From the NCBI GenBank assembly GCA_030549495.1, contig JAUIRK010001052.1, positions 558,001 through 622,000 of the forward strand: 64,000 bases of DNA, read 5' to 3'. Below the pieces are notes generated by a model, which saw nothing but the letters and a program-made list of their open reading frames with translations, had not been told where the DNA came from and searched no databases. The stretch is from Nectonema munidae. Taxonomy: Eukaryota; Nematomorpha; Nectonematoida; Nectonematidae. Of this stretch, positions 46,401 through 61,000 are shown piece after piece. Position numbers and translations under genes: made by a program. Position 1 is the first letter of the stretch. Every line of letters begins with the position of its first letter.

Positions 46401-47967
46401 TATATTTTAATTCTCAAAAAAATCTTAACATAAGATTTACTATACCACAAACGTTTGTAGTTTGATAGTTATATTATATTGATATTAAGACAGTTTCTTT
46501 TATATGCTTCATGTATTTTATATGCAATAAAACTGAGGAAATATACAACGGTGGTGGTCAGGACAGGTGCTAGGAATTGCGGGGCCCAATTAGAAATTTG
46601 ATAGCGGAGCCCCAACTCTACATGGTAAATTTATCTTTATTAATATTTCATATAGAAAACACATTCAAACCAAAAAAATAGATAGATTTTAAGGCAATAT
46701 GGATACTTTTATTGTTTTACTTTTAACATTAAGAGAGGCAAATTAGGCAATTACATATACTCTTTTACAAAAAGACTCTTCAAGCTTTCTTATTAGCAAA
46801 ATCTTTCAAAATATTTTCAATGTAAATAGCTTTAGCCATCTTGCTTTCTAAGAAAACATTGCCAAACTGTTAAATCTTTCTTGTGAAACCGTAGAACTCA
46901 CGTTACTATATATGATAAATACAGTATATGATATAATACAGAAAAAGGCCCACAAGCGCGGGGCCCCTTAAAGGCATGGTGCCCAATTTGATAACATCGG
47001 TCAAATCAACTTTCAACCCGCCCTGGTCGTGGTAGTGGTAGTAGTATACTTGCATACTACACATGATATTATGATTTCGACTCTTCAGTCGAATGTACAA
47101 AGTGCAGATAAGAGCCTTCATCAAACATAAAATGTCCTATGCAAAATACATGTTGTGTTTACATCACTTTATATATATGAGTACTACTATAAAATTTCAT
47201 CATGTTCGTATCTTCATAATTAAGATGTGTTTATTTCTATCAATTTGCTTCACTTTTGATTATATTTCTAGTCTTTTCCATTCTTTTTGATACCAAATAA
47301 ACGAATAAAATGTCTCATTTTCAAAAAGAACAAAATGCAAGTGAAATTTTGTAACTGCAAAACCATTTTCAGTTATTTTTATTTTTAATTCAATATTTAT
47401 AGATTTGTAAGTTTCTAATTAGTTTAAAAGTTAAGTTTGGCTATTTGGGGTCAAATCAATATTTTGGTAATTTTTGATTATTATTTTTTACAAAAATATA
47501 TAAAAAATCTACATAAATATATTTATGCATATAATTCAAAAAACCGGTTTCAAACAATTTTTTACGTATTCTTTTGGTACTTAGAAATTTAAAAGTTAGC
47601 GTGTTAAGGTTTTAAAATTATGTCTAATATTTTGACAAAATTAAAGAATAATCATTAAAATTTTAGGTTAATATTTGCAAATGTAATTTTTTAGCATAGC
47701 TTTCCTATCTATTTTGGAGCCTTGTAAAATCTAAACAGTAAATTTTAGGGATTTGAAATCTGGGGCATAAGAGAGATATTTTCTACTAAGCTCTAATTTT
47801 ACATAAATATCTCATTTTTTAATTTATGAGCTACTGAATATTTTATATCAGCTGGAATTTTGAATTTATACAACTGGTTAAAAAATATTATCAAATTCAA
47901 GATCTACAAGTCATAAGCTTTTATTTGAGTATATTTGAAAAAAATGTGAACTATTTTTTAATTTTAG
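46401..47967. other. spacer with a possible decayed short element
   Basis: 46556-46620 and 46945-47030 share GCGGGGCCC-type words with 30.9-31.15 kb and may be ends of one short element. The rest is AT-rich and non-coding. Confidence 0.35.
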
Positions 47968-48120
47968 TATGGAATATCCCAATGCTTTTGTCAGGAAATT
48001 TTTTTTCGATTTTAGAGGATACTTCCTGATATCCTATCGCTTTCAAACTTTTTTACGTTGTAGAGTAAATGGTTTAGAAGTTCTCTTGCAGCAGAATTTT
48101 TCACAGACTGGACTGGATGG
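47968..48120 (+). CDS. candidate internal exon, protein not recognised
   Basis: 153 bp bounded by TTTTTAATTTTAG and by GTATGTAA, the strongest donor form. Only one frame is open across it. It starts with one base completing a codon and ends two bases into the next, so it is symmetric in phase. The 50 codons read MEYPNAFVRKFF, then YFLISYRFQTFLRC and VNGLEVLLQQNFSQTGLDG, with balanced composition unlike the surrounding AT-rich noise. I do not recognise the family. It lies about 1 kb upstream of the Gs-alpha first exon on the same strand and could belong to an unseen gene. Confidence 0.35.
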
Positions 48121-49089
48121 GTATGTAAAAATATTAATCTTTTTATATTTCACAGTATATTAAATAGTCAAATACTTAATTTCTTTTTTTTCCTTATTCA
48201 TTACTAAATTCGGGAGAAATCGTAGACATATTAGCATAAGATATAAAATATTTACAATTTTTGTCTACCTACTCACTTACTCAAGGTATATTTAAAAGCA
48301 AACTTTTTATTAATTCTATTTCTCCTAAATATATTTTTTGAAATTAAAAAATACATACACGCCAATTTTTTAGAGTCTTTATGTGGGATTTTCCCACTTT
48401 TTTAAATGAAAAATTGGGATTTCAAAATAGCTATATCTTATTGTTTACATGTATTTTTAGTATATGTTGGTTAAATGTTATAGACAACATAAAGGTAAGG
48501 TAAAGGTACCGTGGGATGTTTTCATCGAGAAGGCATAATTGCGCCACTTGTATCGAACTATGAAGAAAGTAGGCTTGATGTGGAATCGAATAAAGACCTT
48601 GAGCTATCGAAACACAGTATCTAACAACATTAATCAGGCCCCCTATACATCATAAAGATATCAATAAAATTAATAATTGCGTTTATCCATTTTTATTTAA
48701 AAAAAAAGCACACAATTATATATACGCTTTGTTATGAATAGAGCCCAGAGTATACACCTACTTATCATTGTGGTGTTAAGTTTGGATCTTTTCCACTATA
48801 CTAAAAGTTCTTTTCTAAATCTGTATAATCCTTCCAAAATCATTATAGTGGGCATGTATGAAAACAGTTCAGAGTTATAAAAAATAAAATTAATTTTATC
48901 TTTTGAAAATTGAAATTAAAATGGTATTTGCATTTTTTTAATGTTTTATTTTTTAAAATTTAGATTTTTAATTTTGCCTTAATTTCTTATAAAATTATAA
49001 CCTAAAAATGTCTTTTTAGCTATGAAAATGATATAAACTTGAATGAAAGAGATATGTTTAAAATATTTTTTTAATTGAAAGCCGTCTTT
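48121..49089. other. flank upstream of Gs-alpha, with dispersed repeat at 48497-48610
   Basis: 48497-48610 matches 25495-25610. The remainder, the presumed promoter side of the G-protein gene, is AT-rich without a recognisable core element. Confidence 0.45.
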
Positions 49090-52000
49090 ATGTCTGATTT
49101 AGTTTTGCTTTTCACGACATGCTTTGGTAAAAAGTATTCTGATGATGTAAAAGAAAAAAAAGAAATTAATAAAAGAATAGAAAAACAGATTCATAAAGAT
49201 AAGCAAATATATAGAGCGACCCATAGATTACTTTTATTAGGTAAGTTTTCATTTTTGCTTTTATGTAAATGTTTTTACTTGGTATAATTCTAGTTTGAGA
49301 TTTTTAAGTATTTACTAAGTTATATATTAGTATTTATATAATTATAAGTAAGTTTTTTAGGTGCAGGTGAATCTGGTAAAAGTACAATTGTCAAACAAAT
49401 GCGTATTCTCCATGTTGATGGATTTAGTCAAGAGTAATATTAAACTTTTTATTTTTCTCATCCTCATAAAATTCTATTTTTAGAGAAAAAAAAGCGAAAA
49501 TAGATGACATAAAACGAAATATTAGAGACGCCATACTTGTAAGTATTTTTGTTTATTTTATGAAGTCAAATAATATATTTGTTATTTTATTTATAAAGTT
49601 TTGAATTTTTTTATTTCATATTACGATCAGCCAATTATATAGACTAGAATAAATAAATAGTAATATTTAATTAATTTGTCAATATTTTTTGGGTTATATA
49701 TCATTAACGGTGCTAATTATAATATTTTATTTTATCAGTTTTTTTTACATGACAAGCTCAGAAGATCTTGTATTTCTCTGAATTTTGATACTTTATTGAG
49801 AGTAATTTGCCTCTTAAAAATCTATCTTGTAATGTATTACCTTTATACTTTTTCTGGAACCTATTTCCTAAAATAATAATAAATTTCACTACTATAAAAA
49901 TTTATTTTTTGAATTTGCATATTTATATTTGAGAATACAATCACATTGTAAATTGGACATCCTTCAATCAATGTTGGTATAACGTACAATAAAGATGTTC
50001 TTATTGCTGTCTTTATTAGTTTTTGGTTTACCATATATATAGAAGCTAAACTACATAACGAATCCCTTCTCTCTAAATCTGAATTCTTCGACCTTTAACG
50101 ACACAGAACGAGCTTCTATTTATGGTAGGCCAAAAATTTAAAAAGACAGCATCCCCATATCTCTCCGTGCAATCATATTCGTTATTGATACGCCAACAGA
50201 AAAATACCCTGGTTACTTAATCACTCATTAACTAATGTTAGTAAAATCCTTCCTTGCTTAATCTCAAGTAGTGCAACACCTATTAAAAAAATTCCTCCAG
50301 TTTGTCCTTGTTAACATTTTTTTTACAAAGATACTCTCTACCTACAAACCAAAGTTTTACCTATGGGTGAAAAACTCACCTTTATATTATCTAATATATG
50401 TATATATGAATAATCTAGAAAAAACACTTTCATAACACCACCTTTTTCCTCATTAGTATTGGACTCTTTACGTTGATGACATTTTTTATATAGGATTACA
50501 CTCCATAGCAACTCACAGATTTCTTCAACTTTTCCAATTCGTTAGACACCAAGATTAAATTTGTACCAGCGGCGCATCCTTAAATTTGGGGGGGGGGGCG
50601 AATTTTTTTTTAATATTTTTTAAAATTTATTATAAAAGAATTTTTGTCCAATGAACACACCACCATTATTACCCGACATTATACTTGCACTATAAGCTCT
50701 CAATCCCACCACAACTACACTAATTTTATCAGTTCAAATTATCTTGTTTGTAATTCTGATTACATCAACCTTCTAGCTCAGTGGTTTTCAAACTGGAGTC
50801 TGCTTGCCGCGTACAAGTTCCCTAGGGTTCGAGAAAGGGACATTGAGTGAATTGTTTTTTAGCAAAATATTGCACTCATATTGGATCATTTGCCATTTTT
50901 GCCAATAAACCACATTTAAAAAGAATAAATAAGTTAGTCTTATAATTGAGGACTATTTTTTTCTTTTATTGCTATTCTTGCCTAATTTGTAAATGTGCAT
51001 TTTTCTTAATGGCTAAAAATTAATTCGATTTTCAACTTTTTTGCTCAGATTGATGAAACGATGAATGCTGTAAACTTGTCTCAGCTTTGTGTTTACTTAC
51101 AATGTGTATATGACAAGAACCTGGTAGACAGTTTTTTATTTTGCAAAACTCAGCAATAGAACAACTGTAAGAGAAACATTTGACAAAGCGATGAATTTTT
51201 TTACAACACATGGTATTAAGTCAACTAAGCAAAAATTTTCAGATGTAATTGGTACCCAGTGCGCCGAGCCATAAAACCATACCCAATGAGTTGAAAAATG
51301 TTTTAAATTAAGTCATTAAAGCAGTATATTTCATTAAAGCAAATGCTTCAAATCTTGTTTGTTTTCAATTTGAAAAACTCTTGCTGCACTCAAAAGTGAG
51401 GTGCTTTCCAAAGGATAATTTTCCAAGCGATACTATTGAAAGAAATCCTGAATTTCAGGAAAGCCCTCTAAACATGCATGTAGAATTTTCTGATGTCCAT
51501 TTTCGTATATTTCTATCATTTTTAGTGAACATATATGAATATATGAATTCCTTTAACCTTGCGCTGCAACGAAAAGAGATCAGAGTACTCCATTGTAATA
51601 AAAAATGTCAGCTTCTGAAATGAAACTAGGATAATTGCATTCTTTGACAAGAAAAATGTTGCTCGATTTTCGAACATATTTGTTGATAAGATTTTCATTA
51701 ATAAAAATGTCCTGGAGGCCATAAAACACCATGTAGCATGCCAAGAAATTTCTTTTTATTTTGTTAATCCATAAAAATTTGAAAAATACTATAAATTTAT
51801 CAAAAACCCGTTTATAATCTCGATTAGTAATCTGACCTCAGAAGACTTCTTAATTAAAAAACAGTTTATTGATTTGGTTAATGATTGAGGAGGTGCAAAA
51901 CATGTTTTTCTTAAATATCTCAGCGATTTTTCGATTGAAATGGGAGAGTCCTATGCTTGCAAAGATTGCTCTGAAAGCTGATTCGATTTGCCACTACATA

Positions 52001-55000
52001 TGAGTGTGAGCAAGCGTTTTCCACTCTACTTGCCATTGAAAAAATCCCGAAACAGATTGGAAGTGATAATGATATAAAAGTTGCATTGCCCAAAACATCC
52101 AAATTTAGACCAACTGGTTTAGACAAAACAGATTCCATCGAGATTTGGATTGTTCAGACAATTTTTGAATAAACAATGGTGTCAATTTTTTAGTACAGTA
52201 GTTTATATGTTAATTTATTTTTTTTAAATGAGACTCTGAGTTATTAGAAAATTATAGTTAGACCGCTACGCCGAAATTTTTTAGAAGGTTTGTTAACAAC
52301 TCTTCAAGCTCAACAAAGGAACAAAATCATTTATATATAATAGATCACTACTCATCAGATGTAATTAAGTCTTTATCCCTTCTTATTGCCATTTACCAGT
52401 TATTGAAACGGATGGTAACAGTCTACCTGTATAGTGTATAAGATATGTTATACTCTAACCAAGTGAAGGTTCTATACCATGACTAAAAATGATCTCTTGT
52501 AATTCTTTAGGGAGCTGAATTTTTGGTTGATACAATTTTATATTTGGTGTTCGAAGATTAAAGATGTTTTTGTCTTCTAAAGACCATATGGAAAGGGTTG
52601 TATTAGAGGACCTTATTGGTAATACAGTCAGACCTCATTTATTCGACAACCCCACTATCTGATGCAATATTGATTATTAGCTAAAAGGTATTTCTTAGCC
52701 TCTCATCATCATTCATTCGCTCCCAAAAGGAGCAGGTCATTGTCCTGGCGAGCCAATGTCGAACATGATCTTGTAGTGACTTCTCCATCTTCCTCTCATC
52801 TTAGCATCTTCGATCTTGAGATTCCATTTCTTCATGTCCTCTTTAACGGCATTCTCCCATCTTTTTTTTGGCCTACCTCTCTTCGCTATTCTCTCACTAA
52901 TTGTTAACAAGCCTAGTTCATATTAAATGAATTGGTTAGGTGGATTGATTAATTACTCTGTACTGAAATGCATTGTTGCTTAAAATTAAATTTAAAAATT
53001 TTTAGCAATGAAATGTTACCAAGCTTGATTAGTAACACAGAAAAACAAAGAATCATCTTATATAATCTTATTTATTTTTATAATCTTACAACTTTAACAA
53101 TTAACTAGACCTTTTATCCTTACACACACCCACACAATGATATTATTTGGCATATATAAATCTACCTTCCACGAATACTTTTCATTCCTTATCAATCATT
53201 GTTCACACACGTAAATGTAAGAATACTTTTATTAACTCCAGCACAACACACATCCTCCTCCAATTTCCTGCTGATAATACTCTTGATAAGGACAGTAAGG
53301 TCGAAAATGTCAGGTATCTTAAGTTGTGTTTCAATAAAGACTTTCTTTATTCACTCCTTACTTTATGTCCACCAACTTTGCCGATATTACTATTTATAAA
53401 AATATATTTTTCCACCCATTATAAATTATTTATTATTATTAAGCCTTAAGATGGATATAAAAATATGAGCGAAACTGTAGCTCTTCGCTGAAAAGAATCG
53501 TGGATATTTTCATACTTATAAAAATATTTATATGATATTCTGTATAAGAATAACATATTAGTCTGTATATTTACGAAAATACTTTAATTATATCTGATTT
53601 TCTTAGAAAAAATACTGATTGATCATATAGCCTTTATAAAGAATAATATTAGAGTGAAGTAGATTAAATTAACTATACTATAAATTATATTTGTCGTCGT
53701 CATATATAGGTGGATAAAAGTCGTATGTATGCAGTAAATATATACAGTGAATAAATATATAGTAATATACTTTGGTCTATTAGGTCGAAATCCAATGTTT
53801 TATTGTGAACGCTTTGCTCTTCCTCTTAATAATTTAATATATTTGACTAATACATAAGGGTGAGGTGGATTTTAAAACAATATAATTTTTAACCATTAAA
53901 TAACTGCTCATTTAACCTTTGAAGGAAAATAAGTATTCAAATCTCTTTTCATAATTCGATTTTCTAATAAAAATGTAGCTAACCTTCTCTGAACTGGAAT
54001 TTTAATCATAAATTTCTCAAATATTTTTAGTACTCAAACTTCGCTCTAAACGTATGTAAAATATAAAAGCTTAAAAAATAGTTTCACAAAGAAAGTTATT
54101 TTTGAATTTTAATCAATGTAATTTTAAGTAATCCTAATTTTTGACGTTGCCTGTATTTGTCTCTTTACAACTTTATTTATGGTTTATTTGTTATCTTTTT
54201 TATTTAGACAATTACAGAAGCTATGAGTGTTTTAAATCCACCTATACAACTTGCTAATCCATCAAAGCAATCAGATCTAGACTATATACAAGACATTGCT
54301 TCACAACCAGATTTCAGCTACCCTATTGTACTTTTAAATCTTTTTTTGCACTCATTTTATTAGTCTAGCTGTTAGGTGAGAAATGTTCATTTTTTGATAA
54401 AAGCATGAAACTTGGCGCATTTACTGATCTCAATATGCTTGTTAATCTGTGATATGAAGACACCTGAGATTTGATTTACCCCTCGAGTAATTCTCATCTC
54501 AAAAAACGCCATTGCATGGAAACTAGGCTGGACCATCTTTTTTAGGACTTTTTAAGGTTGAATAAAACTAAAAAAAGTTTTGAGACCTTGTTTAAATATC
54601 AATAGTAATTGAGGGAATTAAAGAGTGTGTGATTTGACATTGAAATGTTGAGGGAACGTTTTTTTATCACATAGTTTGATTTTATTCGTATCGCAATAAA
54701 CATAAATTACATCAGGAGTCTTGGAAGAAGTTTTTATTGTGAGGTTAAATTAAGTGAGTGAGGAAGCTAACTTTACTTAACGTGCTAAATATAACAATTA
54801 TAAAGGTTAAACCTAAATAAAGCACGGAATTATATGTAAATAAAAAATGGTTAATAAAGTTACACTTTTCCACAAATTAATTTTCTAGGGTTTCTAACCT
54901 GACTTGTGTTATGGGTATTTCTACAAAGAATCACTTTGCTTTTATAAGAGCTTTTCTAATAAAATTGTCTCTACCTTTAACGACTTAAATAACTTTTCCA

Positions 55001-58000
55001 ACAGTACATTTATTTTTAATAGAATCTGAATTTTTTTACTAAAACAAATTCATCTGGTTTAATATTGTCGGTTTCTTTCTACTACTTTTTCTGATTTGCA
55101 ACTAAAAAATCTCTTACCATTTACTCCAAAATTTGTTACAAATTTTTTGCATATTGGACAATTTTGTTCAAAAAATTATTAACACTATGCTTATATTTAA
55201 ATCATGAACAAAACTTCGACTTCAATGCAAATTCTTTGCGTATTTCCAAACTTGCCTTCAATAATGATTTCTTGTATGAGTATTATTGTTATGCCACAAG
55301 CTTTGAAGATTTCTACTTCAAATATTAATATAATTAGATTTGTCTTCGGTGTTGTGTTTTATGTTTACAGTGTCTCTCGGAGGTATGTGTGTTTGATATA
55401 TTTAGCCATTTTGTATGTGTTAGTAAGAGTTTGATAGTTTGTATTTCAGCTTTCTCTTGATTTATTTGTTTTCCCCTTGTAATTGGTGTAAAGGTGATGT
55501 CTTTGTGTATATATATATTACGAGTCCTCCTCCTTATTTGTGATGTATGTCAGTTGAGGGGGGTGTGTTGTTTAAAATGTTTAAAGTTTTGTTTTTTGTA
55601 TCGTAAATATGTCTGCATTGTAAGTATGTGCCAAGTGTTCGAGTTCAATGATTTTTGTAGTCCGTTTATATTGATTTGTAGGATTGTTGAGAGTTTTGCT
55701 CGAGTATTTTCTATTTTGAGGTTGTGTTTGTTGATATAATTTTTTTCTTTGTTTAGGTTGACTTTCTTGAGGTATGAGTGCTGGATGTTTTGGCATGTGT
55801 TATGTGTTTCGTTGTATATTCGTTTATGTGTGTTATGATTCATATTCAATTGTTGTTGTAGTCTCTGCGTGAAATACCTGCGACTTTAAGGTTTATCCAG
55901 TGTGGCTTGTGTGTTGTATTATATTGAGATGTATCTATGTGTGATTAGTTTGTGGTATGTTTTACATATCCAAATCTGATGTGAGTCGTTTTCTCCACAT
56001 ATCCAGCAAGAAAAAGCAGAGAAAACATCAACACGGTCTGGATGATGACCCGAAAACGGCGATATCGGGCTCATTCTTCGACAAACAGAGAGTTTCTTCT
56101 AATTATTCCTCCAGAAGCGCTTCAACCACGAGCAGGCTGTGGGAGTTTAGAGCAGACTATATTCAACATAGTAGTCATCATATCGATTTCTAAAAAAGTA
56201 TTTGAAGTATTACTTAGTACAAAAATAGCTCCATGTATAATTCTTTTGAACACTTAATAAAGTATGATCTAAAGAAATTAGTGTTAACTATTTAACTTTT
56301 ATTGTGCCAATTTTTTGCATCCACAACTTTGTTTCTCTTATCAGCAACACATTATATACTTTTTAATAAATCTTCATATTTTAATCTTTTTTTAAATGTT
56401 TATCAATTTTTTAATAAAATTTTTTATTAAAACTGTTTTAAAATGACTTTTTTAAGGAACCTTATTTTGAACTTATGTCGCTTTTCCATTATATCAGCAC
56501 TATTCTTTTTATACTATTTTTAAAAATTCGAATATATAATGTTTTACTTTGGACTTTGGACCTGTATTTGATGTTACTTTTGCTTAAGGAATTCTATAAA
56601 GCTGCAGATGCCTTATGGAAGGATGAAGGTGTACAAGAGGCTTACGACCGCTCTTTTGAATATCAACTCATTGATTCCGCAGGATAGTATGCCCTTTTAT
56701 AATTTATATATTAATTTTCAATTTATATATTTTTTTCTGTGTTTAATGAGATTCAATATTAAAATTTTCAGAGTTCAACCCTTGCCTTCGTCTTTTCGAT
56801 TTTCTTTTAGCAAATGTTACATAAAAATTTGTTCCAAATGAACAATAATTATATTTATATTTCAAAAAATCTATTGTATCTTTTTTCAATATTTAAGATT
56901 TAAAGTTCATGCATTTTAATGTGTCATGAATTCCCTTTTTCATGTTTTTTTCTTTTTATAGTGAACTTTGCTAAATCATAAATGTATATTTTACACTTAG
57001 TATAAATTAGATTGAGAAAAAATGTTTATTTTAAAATAACATTCTGTTCGACATTGTAAATTAGTTTTCATGCAGAAAAATTTTTATTTATAATTTACCT
57101 AATAAACTTCTTAATCATTTCAGTAGTTTCAAAGTCCAATATACTGATAGCGATATAATCCGGATATCGGATATTTAACTTTTTCAAATGCCCGATTCTG
57201 ATATCCGGTAAATCCTGCCGGGTATAAAGTAAAACGTTATGAATTTCCTATTTGTTCCCCTAATTAGATAATTATGTCAAAATGCAGTTAAATCCATCAT
57301 AAAAAATACAAAAAAGTGGCTTATTTCAATCAAGTTTCATGAGTGGGGGAACTGTTCTTTCAGAACGCGCGTTCACCTCTGTTAATGCCCCTGACAAACT
57401 CTTGCAAGAAGACAGAAGGTGAATAAAGGAGACAATATCAGTTTTATACAAGAAGAAAAATACGGTTAGTTTGATTTGCTGTATAGTGAAAATTGAGATT
57501 TTTTATATTATATACTAAAATAATATGAAGCGGGCTTGGCGTATATCAATGAATGGTAACAAAATATTGGAACTGCAATTTAGAAATAGAGAATATCTAT
57601 ATAGAAATTATACTGTTCTGTTATTCTTTAAAAAAAACAGTTTAGCAATATATGACTAATCGGCCAGATATTCGGATATCCTGGATAAAACTTAAGTATA
57701 ACCTGATATCGGATAATAAATTTGTAGCTGGATATCTATCGGATATCATCTACATAACTACTGAGTTTATCCGTCATTTATATAATTTAGTATTAGACTT
57801 AAGTTAAATAATGCGAGAAAATCTTTAGGAATTTTTTACTGATTCTTATGTAATTTGGTATGCTGAAGCCAAATATGACCTTAGTTTTTGATTCTAATCA
57901 ATTTTGTTATATTTGTGGAGAAGTGCTGACTGGGCAGCAATTACATATTACTTATCTTGTTAAAGCTAGCTACTACGCTTACTTCGGCATGAAATTAGGC

Positions 58001-61000
58001 GATCAAGATAAAAGTTTTGCTCCTCATTATTGCTGCAAGTCATGTGTTGAAAACGTAAAATATTGGAGAAAAGGGGAAAAGAAATCTCTTCTATTTGGTA
58101 TTCCAATGCAGTGGCAGGAAGGCATAGACCATACAACAGATTGTTATTTTTGTCTTCTGGAGTCAACAAAAAAAGCATTGTGTAGTTTATCCTGATCTCC
58201 CTTCTGCCTGACGACCAATTCCCCACAGTTTCCTGGTACCTATTCCACTCCCAGAAAATGTTGACATTAGTGAAGAAGATGAAGAAATTGATACCTCTAC
58301 TTTGTTTGAGCCTTGTTCTTCCAAATTAATGAATCCCACGCCACTAAAGCAGTATCAACTGAATGATTTAATAAGAGATTTTAGTTTTTCAAAAGAATCT
58401 GCTCAACTATTAGGATCAAGACTCTCAGAAAATCATCTACTTGCTCCAAATACAACATATTACTGGTACAGAAATAGAGATGAAGCATTTAGAAAATTTT
58501 CACAGCCAGTGATTGCAATTCTTTAGTGTAATGTGTGAATCTTTAGATTTAACATACAGGCCAGATGAATGGAGATTTTTTATTGACTCCTCAACTAGAA
58601 GCTTAAAAGCTGTGCGGTTACATATTAAAAATAAAGTGGCATCTGTTCCTGTTGCACATTCTGTTCAATTAACAGAGCGATATGGATCTATGAAAACTCT
58701 ACTGGACGCCATAAATTAAAATCGTCATAACTGGAAAATATGTGGCGATTTAAAAGTATTGTCTTTAATTTTAGGAATGCGAGGAGGATATACTAAGTAT
58801 CCATACTTCCTGTGTTTATGGGACAGCAGAGCTGATGCACAACACTACCATAGACAAGAATGGCCTGTTAGAGAACATTTTGAGATTGGATCTTTTAATG
58901 TTATTCATCAACACCTAGATGATCCTCAAAAAATTCTTCTTCCTACACTTTACATTAAATTAGGGCTAATGAGAAGTTTTGTTAAAGCATTAAATAAAGT
59001 TAGACATTCTTTTCTTGGCAACAAAGTTTCCAAAAGTCAGTGATGCCAAACGTAGTGCAGGAATTTTCGATGGTCCTCAGATAAAAATGTCAATGAAAGA
59101 TGATAACTTCCCATTAGTCATGACAGAATCTCTAAGGAATGCATGGGAATCATAATCTCTCACTCTTAATTTTTTAGGCATTCACAAAAGCGATGAATAC
59201 GAAGCCATGGTAGAAATTCAGGTTTCTAGATTTAGGAAAATTGCTTTTTGCAAGAAAAGGGGAGGTGATTCATGAAAACGAAGGTTATATTTGAATTGTA
59301 TGCATCAAAATACATAAGAATCAGCAGAAGAACTTTAAAGTTTCTTTATAATTTTTCCTCATCATAACGATTTCATTTGGTAAAAATAAGTACTAGAATT
59401 TCCAATCGAAACAGAAATGAATTATCCTTATTACTTCTAAAAAATAATGTCTTGGAAAATTTTAGCTTTTAAATTTTATTCTTACACAATGGATTCAACA
59501 CAATGGATTCAACTAAAAGTTGAAAAGTTACCAATCAATTAAGTCACCTTTTAATATGAAAGAAATACTCTACAGTTATGAGGGGTAATAGTTCCATGAA
59601 AATTTATATTTCTGACATTATACTTCATCTTGGTCTTATGAAAAATATTCCAAAATATTTTTATTTTTAGTTTTTTGGACAGAATCAATGAAATAAATCA
59701 GCCAGATTATATCCCTTCACATCAAGTAACTTTTTTTCTTGGAACAAATTTATCTTTAAATTTTATCTTGTATAAAACTTTTTTACCATTACAGGACGCG
59801 ACTTTAAAAATGTAGAATTCATTTAAAGTTAAATATCTTAAATTAAATGATGCTTTTGAATACAGTAATCTCTCTCAGATACGATCAAAAATTTGTATTT
59901 GGGAGGAAGTCTTCATAGAGAGGTTTCACAAAAATGATGCTTAAAAAATATTCTGTTTTATTCTTAATGTTAGAATTTTTTTTAAACGTTTGTATATTTT
60001 ATAATTTGATGTAATTTTTTTTTATAAAAGTAATATCGCTTTCTTTGCTGTCGCCTGTAACATTTTCTAGAGGCTTGAACACCTATTTTGTCTTCCGAGT
60101 TGTCATTTAATGTAGATGTAGTTGCAATCTCAGAATCGCAATTAACAAAAACTTTACATTCAATACCTAACAACAAAGTAGTAAAATATTTAACAGTAAC
60201 ACCTGATTGATAATTTGAAGTTCGATTTAACTGAAACCACACGCATTTTTGTATCTGTTCAGGTTTTATTGAATCCAAGGAATCTGAATGATATAATAGC
60301 TTGAAGAACATTAACTTGACTAGCAAGTTCTCATGCATTTTTTGTCTCACCCATTTTAAGTAAAATACAACGCATTACTTTTCACTTTTTATTATCTGTG
60401 ATTTTTCAGGAAATCACGAAAGAACAAAGCTGTTTCGCCAGCATTCAATATATTTTCTAAAGTGTAACTACTGTAGATCGTAACAAAACGTTAACATCAA
60501 TCTATAATTATGTTTCATCTACACTTGTACTCTCTCCAGATACAATAGAACATGAAAAGTGTCTCTTCTGAAAACGGTTAAACCAACTATTTGAAGCAGT
60601 AAACTTATTTAAGCTTAAATTGTATAATTTTCTATTTTCATTTTTTTGTTTCGATAAATTCTAAATTTGTGTTTGGCCCAATTTTCCATATTCTTCGACT
60701 TATTTTTAAAATTATTTTTATTTGCCTTTTTCCAACACGCATTTCCTAACATTATGAAGCTATTTCATACTTTTATTGTTCTCTTCAAGACTTCAATTTG
60801 TGTAGAAGAGTTAGATAAACATGTTTTCTTCAGGATGAAAAAATCTTCTAAGATGAATATAAAAATAATATGTTAACCGAAAAACTCAAATAAATTCTTT
60901 TAAATGTTTATTTCATATTTAAATTTTGCTCCTTCATATATTTCAATCTTTACTTCCAATCATATTTACTTATATTTTACACACTATCATACAAGTTGAA

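Noticed and set aside
53147-53449. Two overlapping frames in the Gs-alpha intron as an LTR retrotransposon gene
   Set aside because: No recognisable domain, no LTR pair found.
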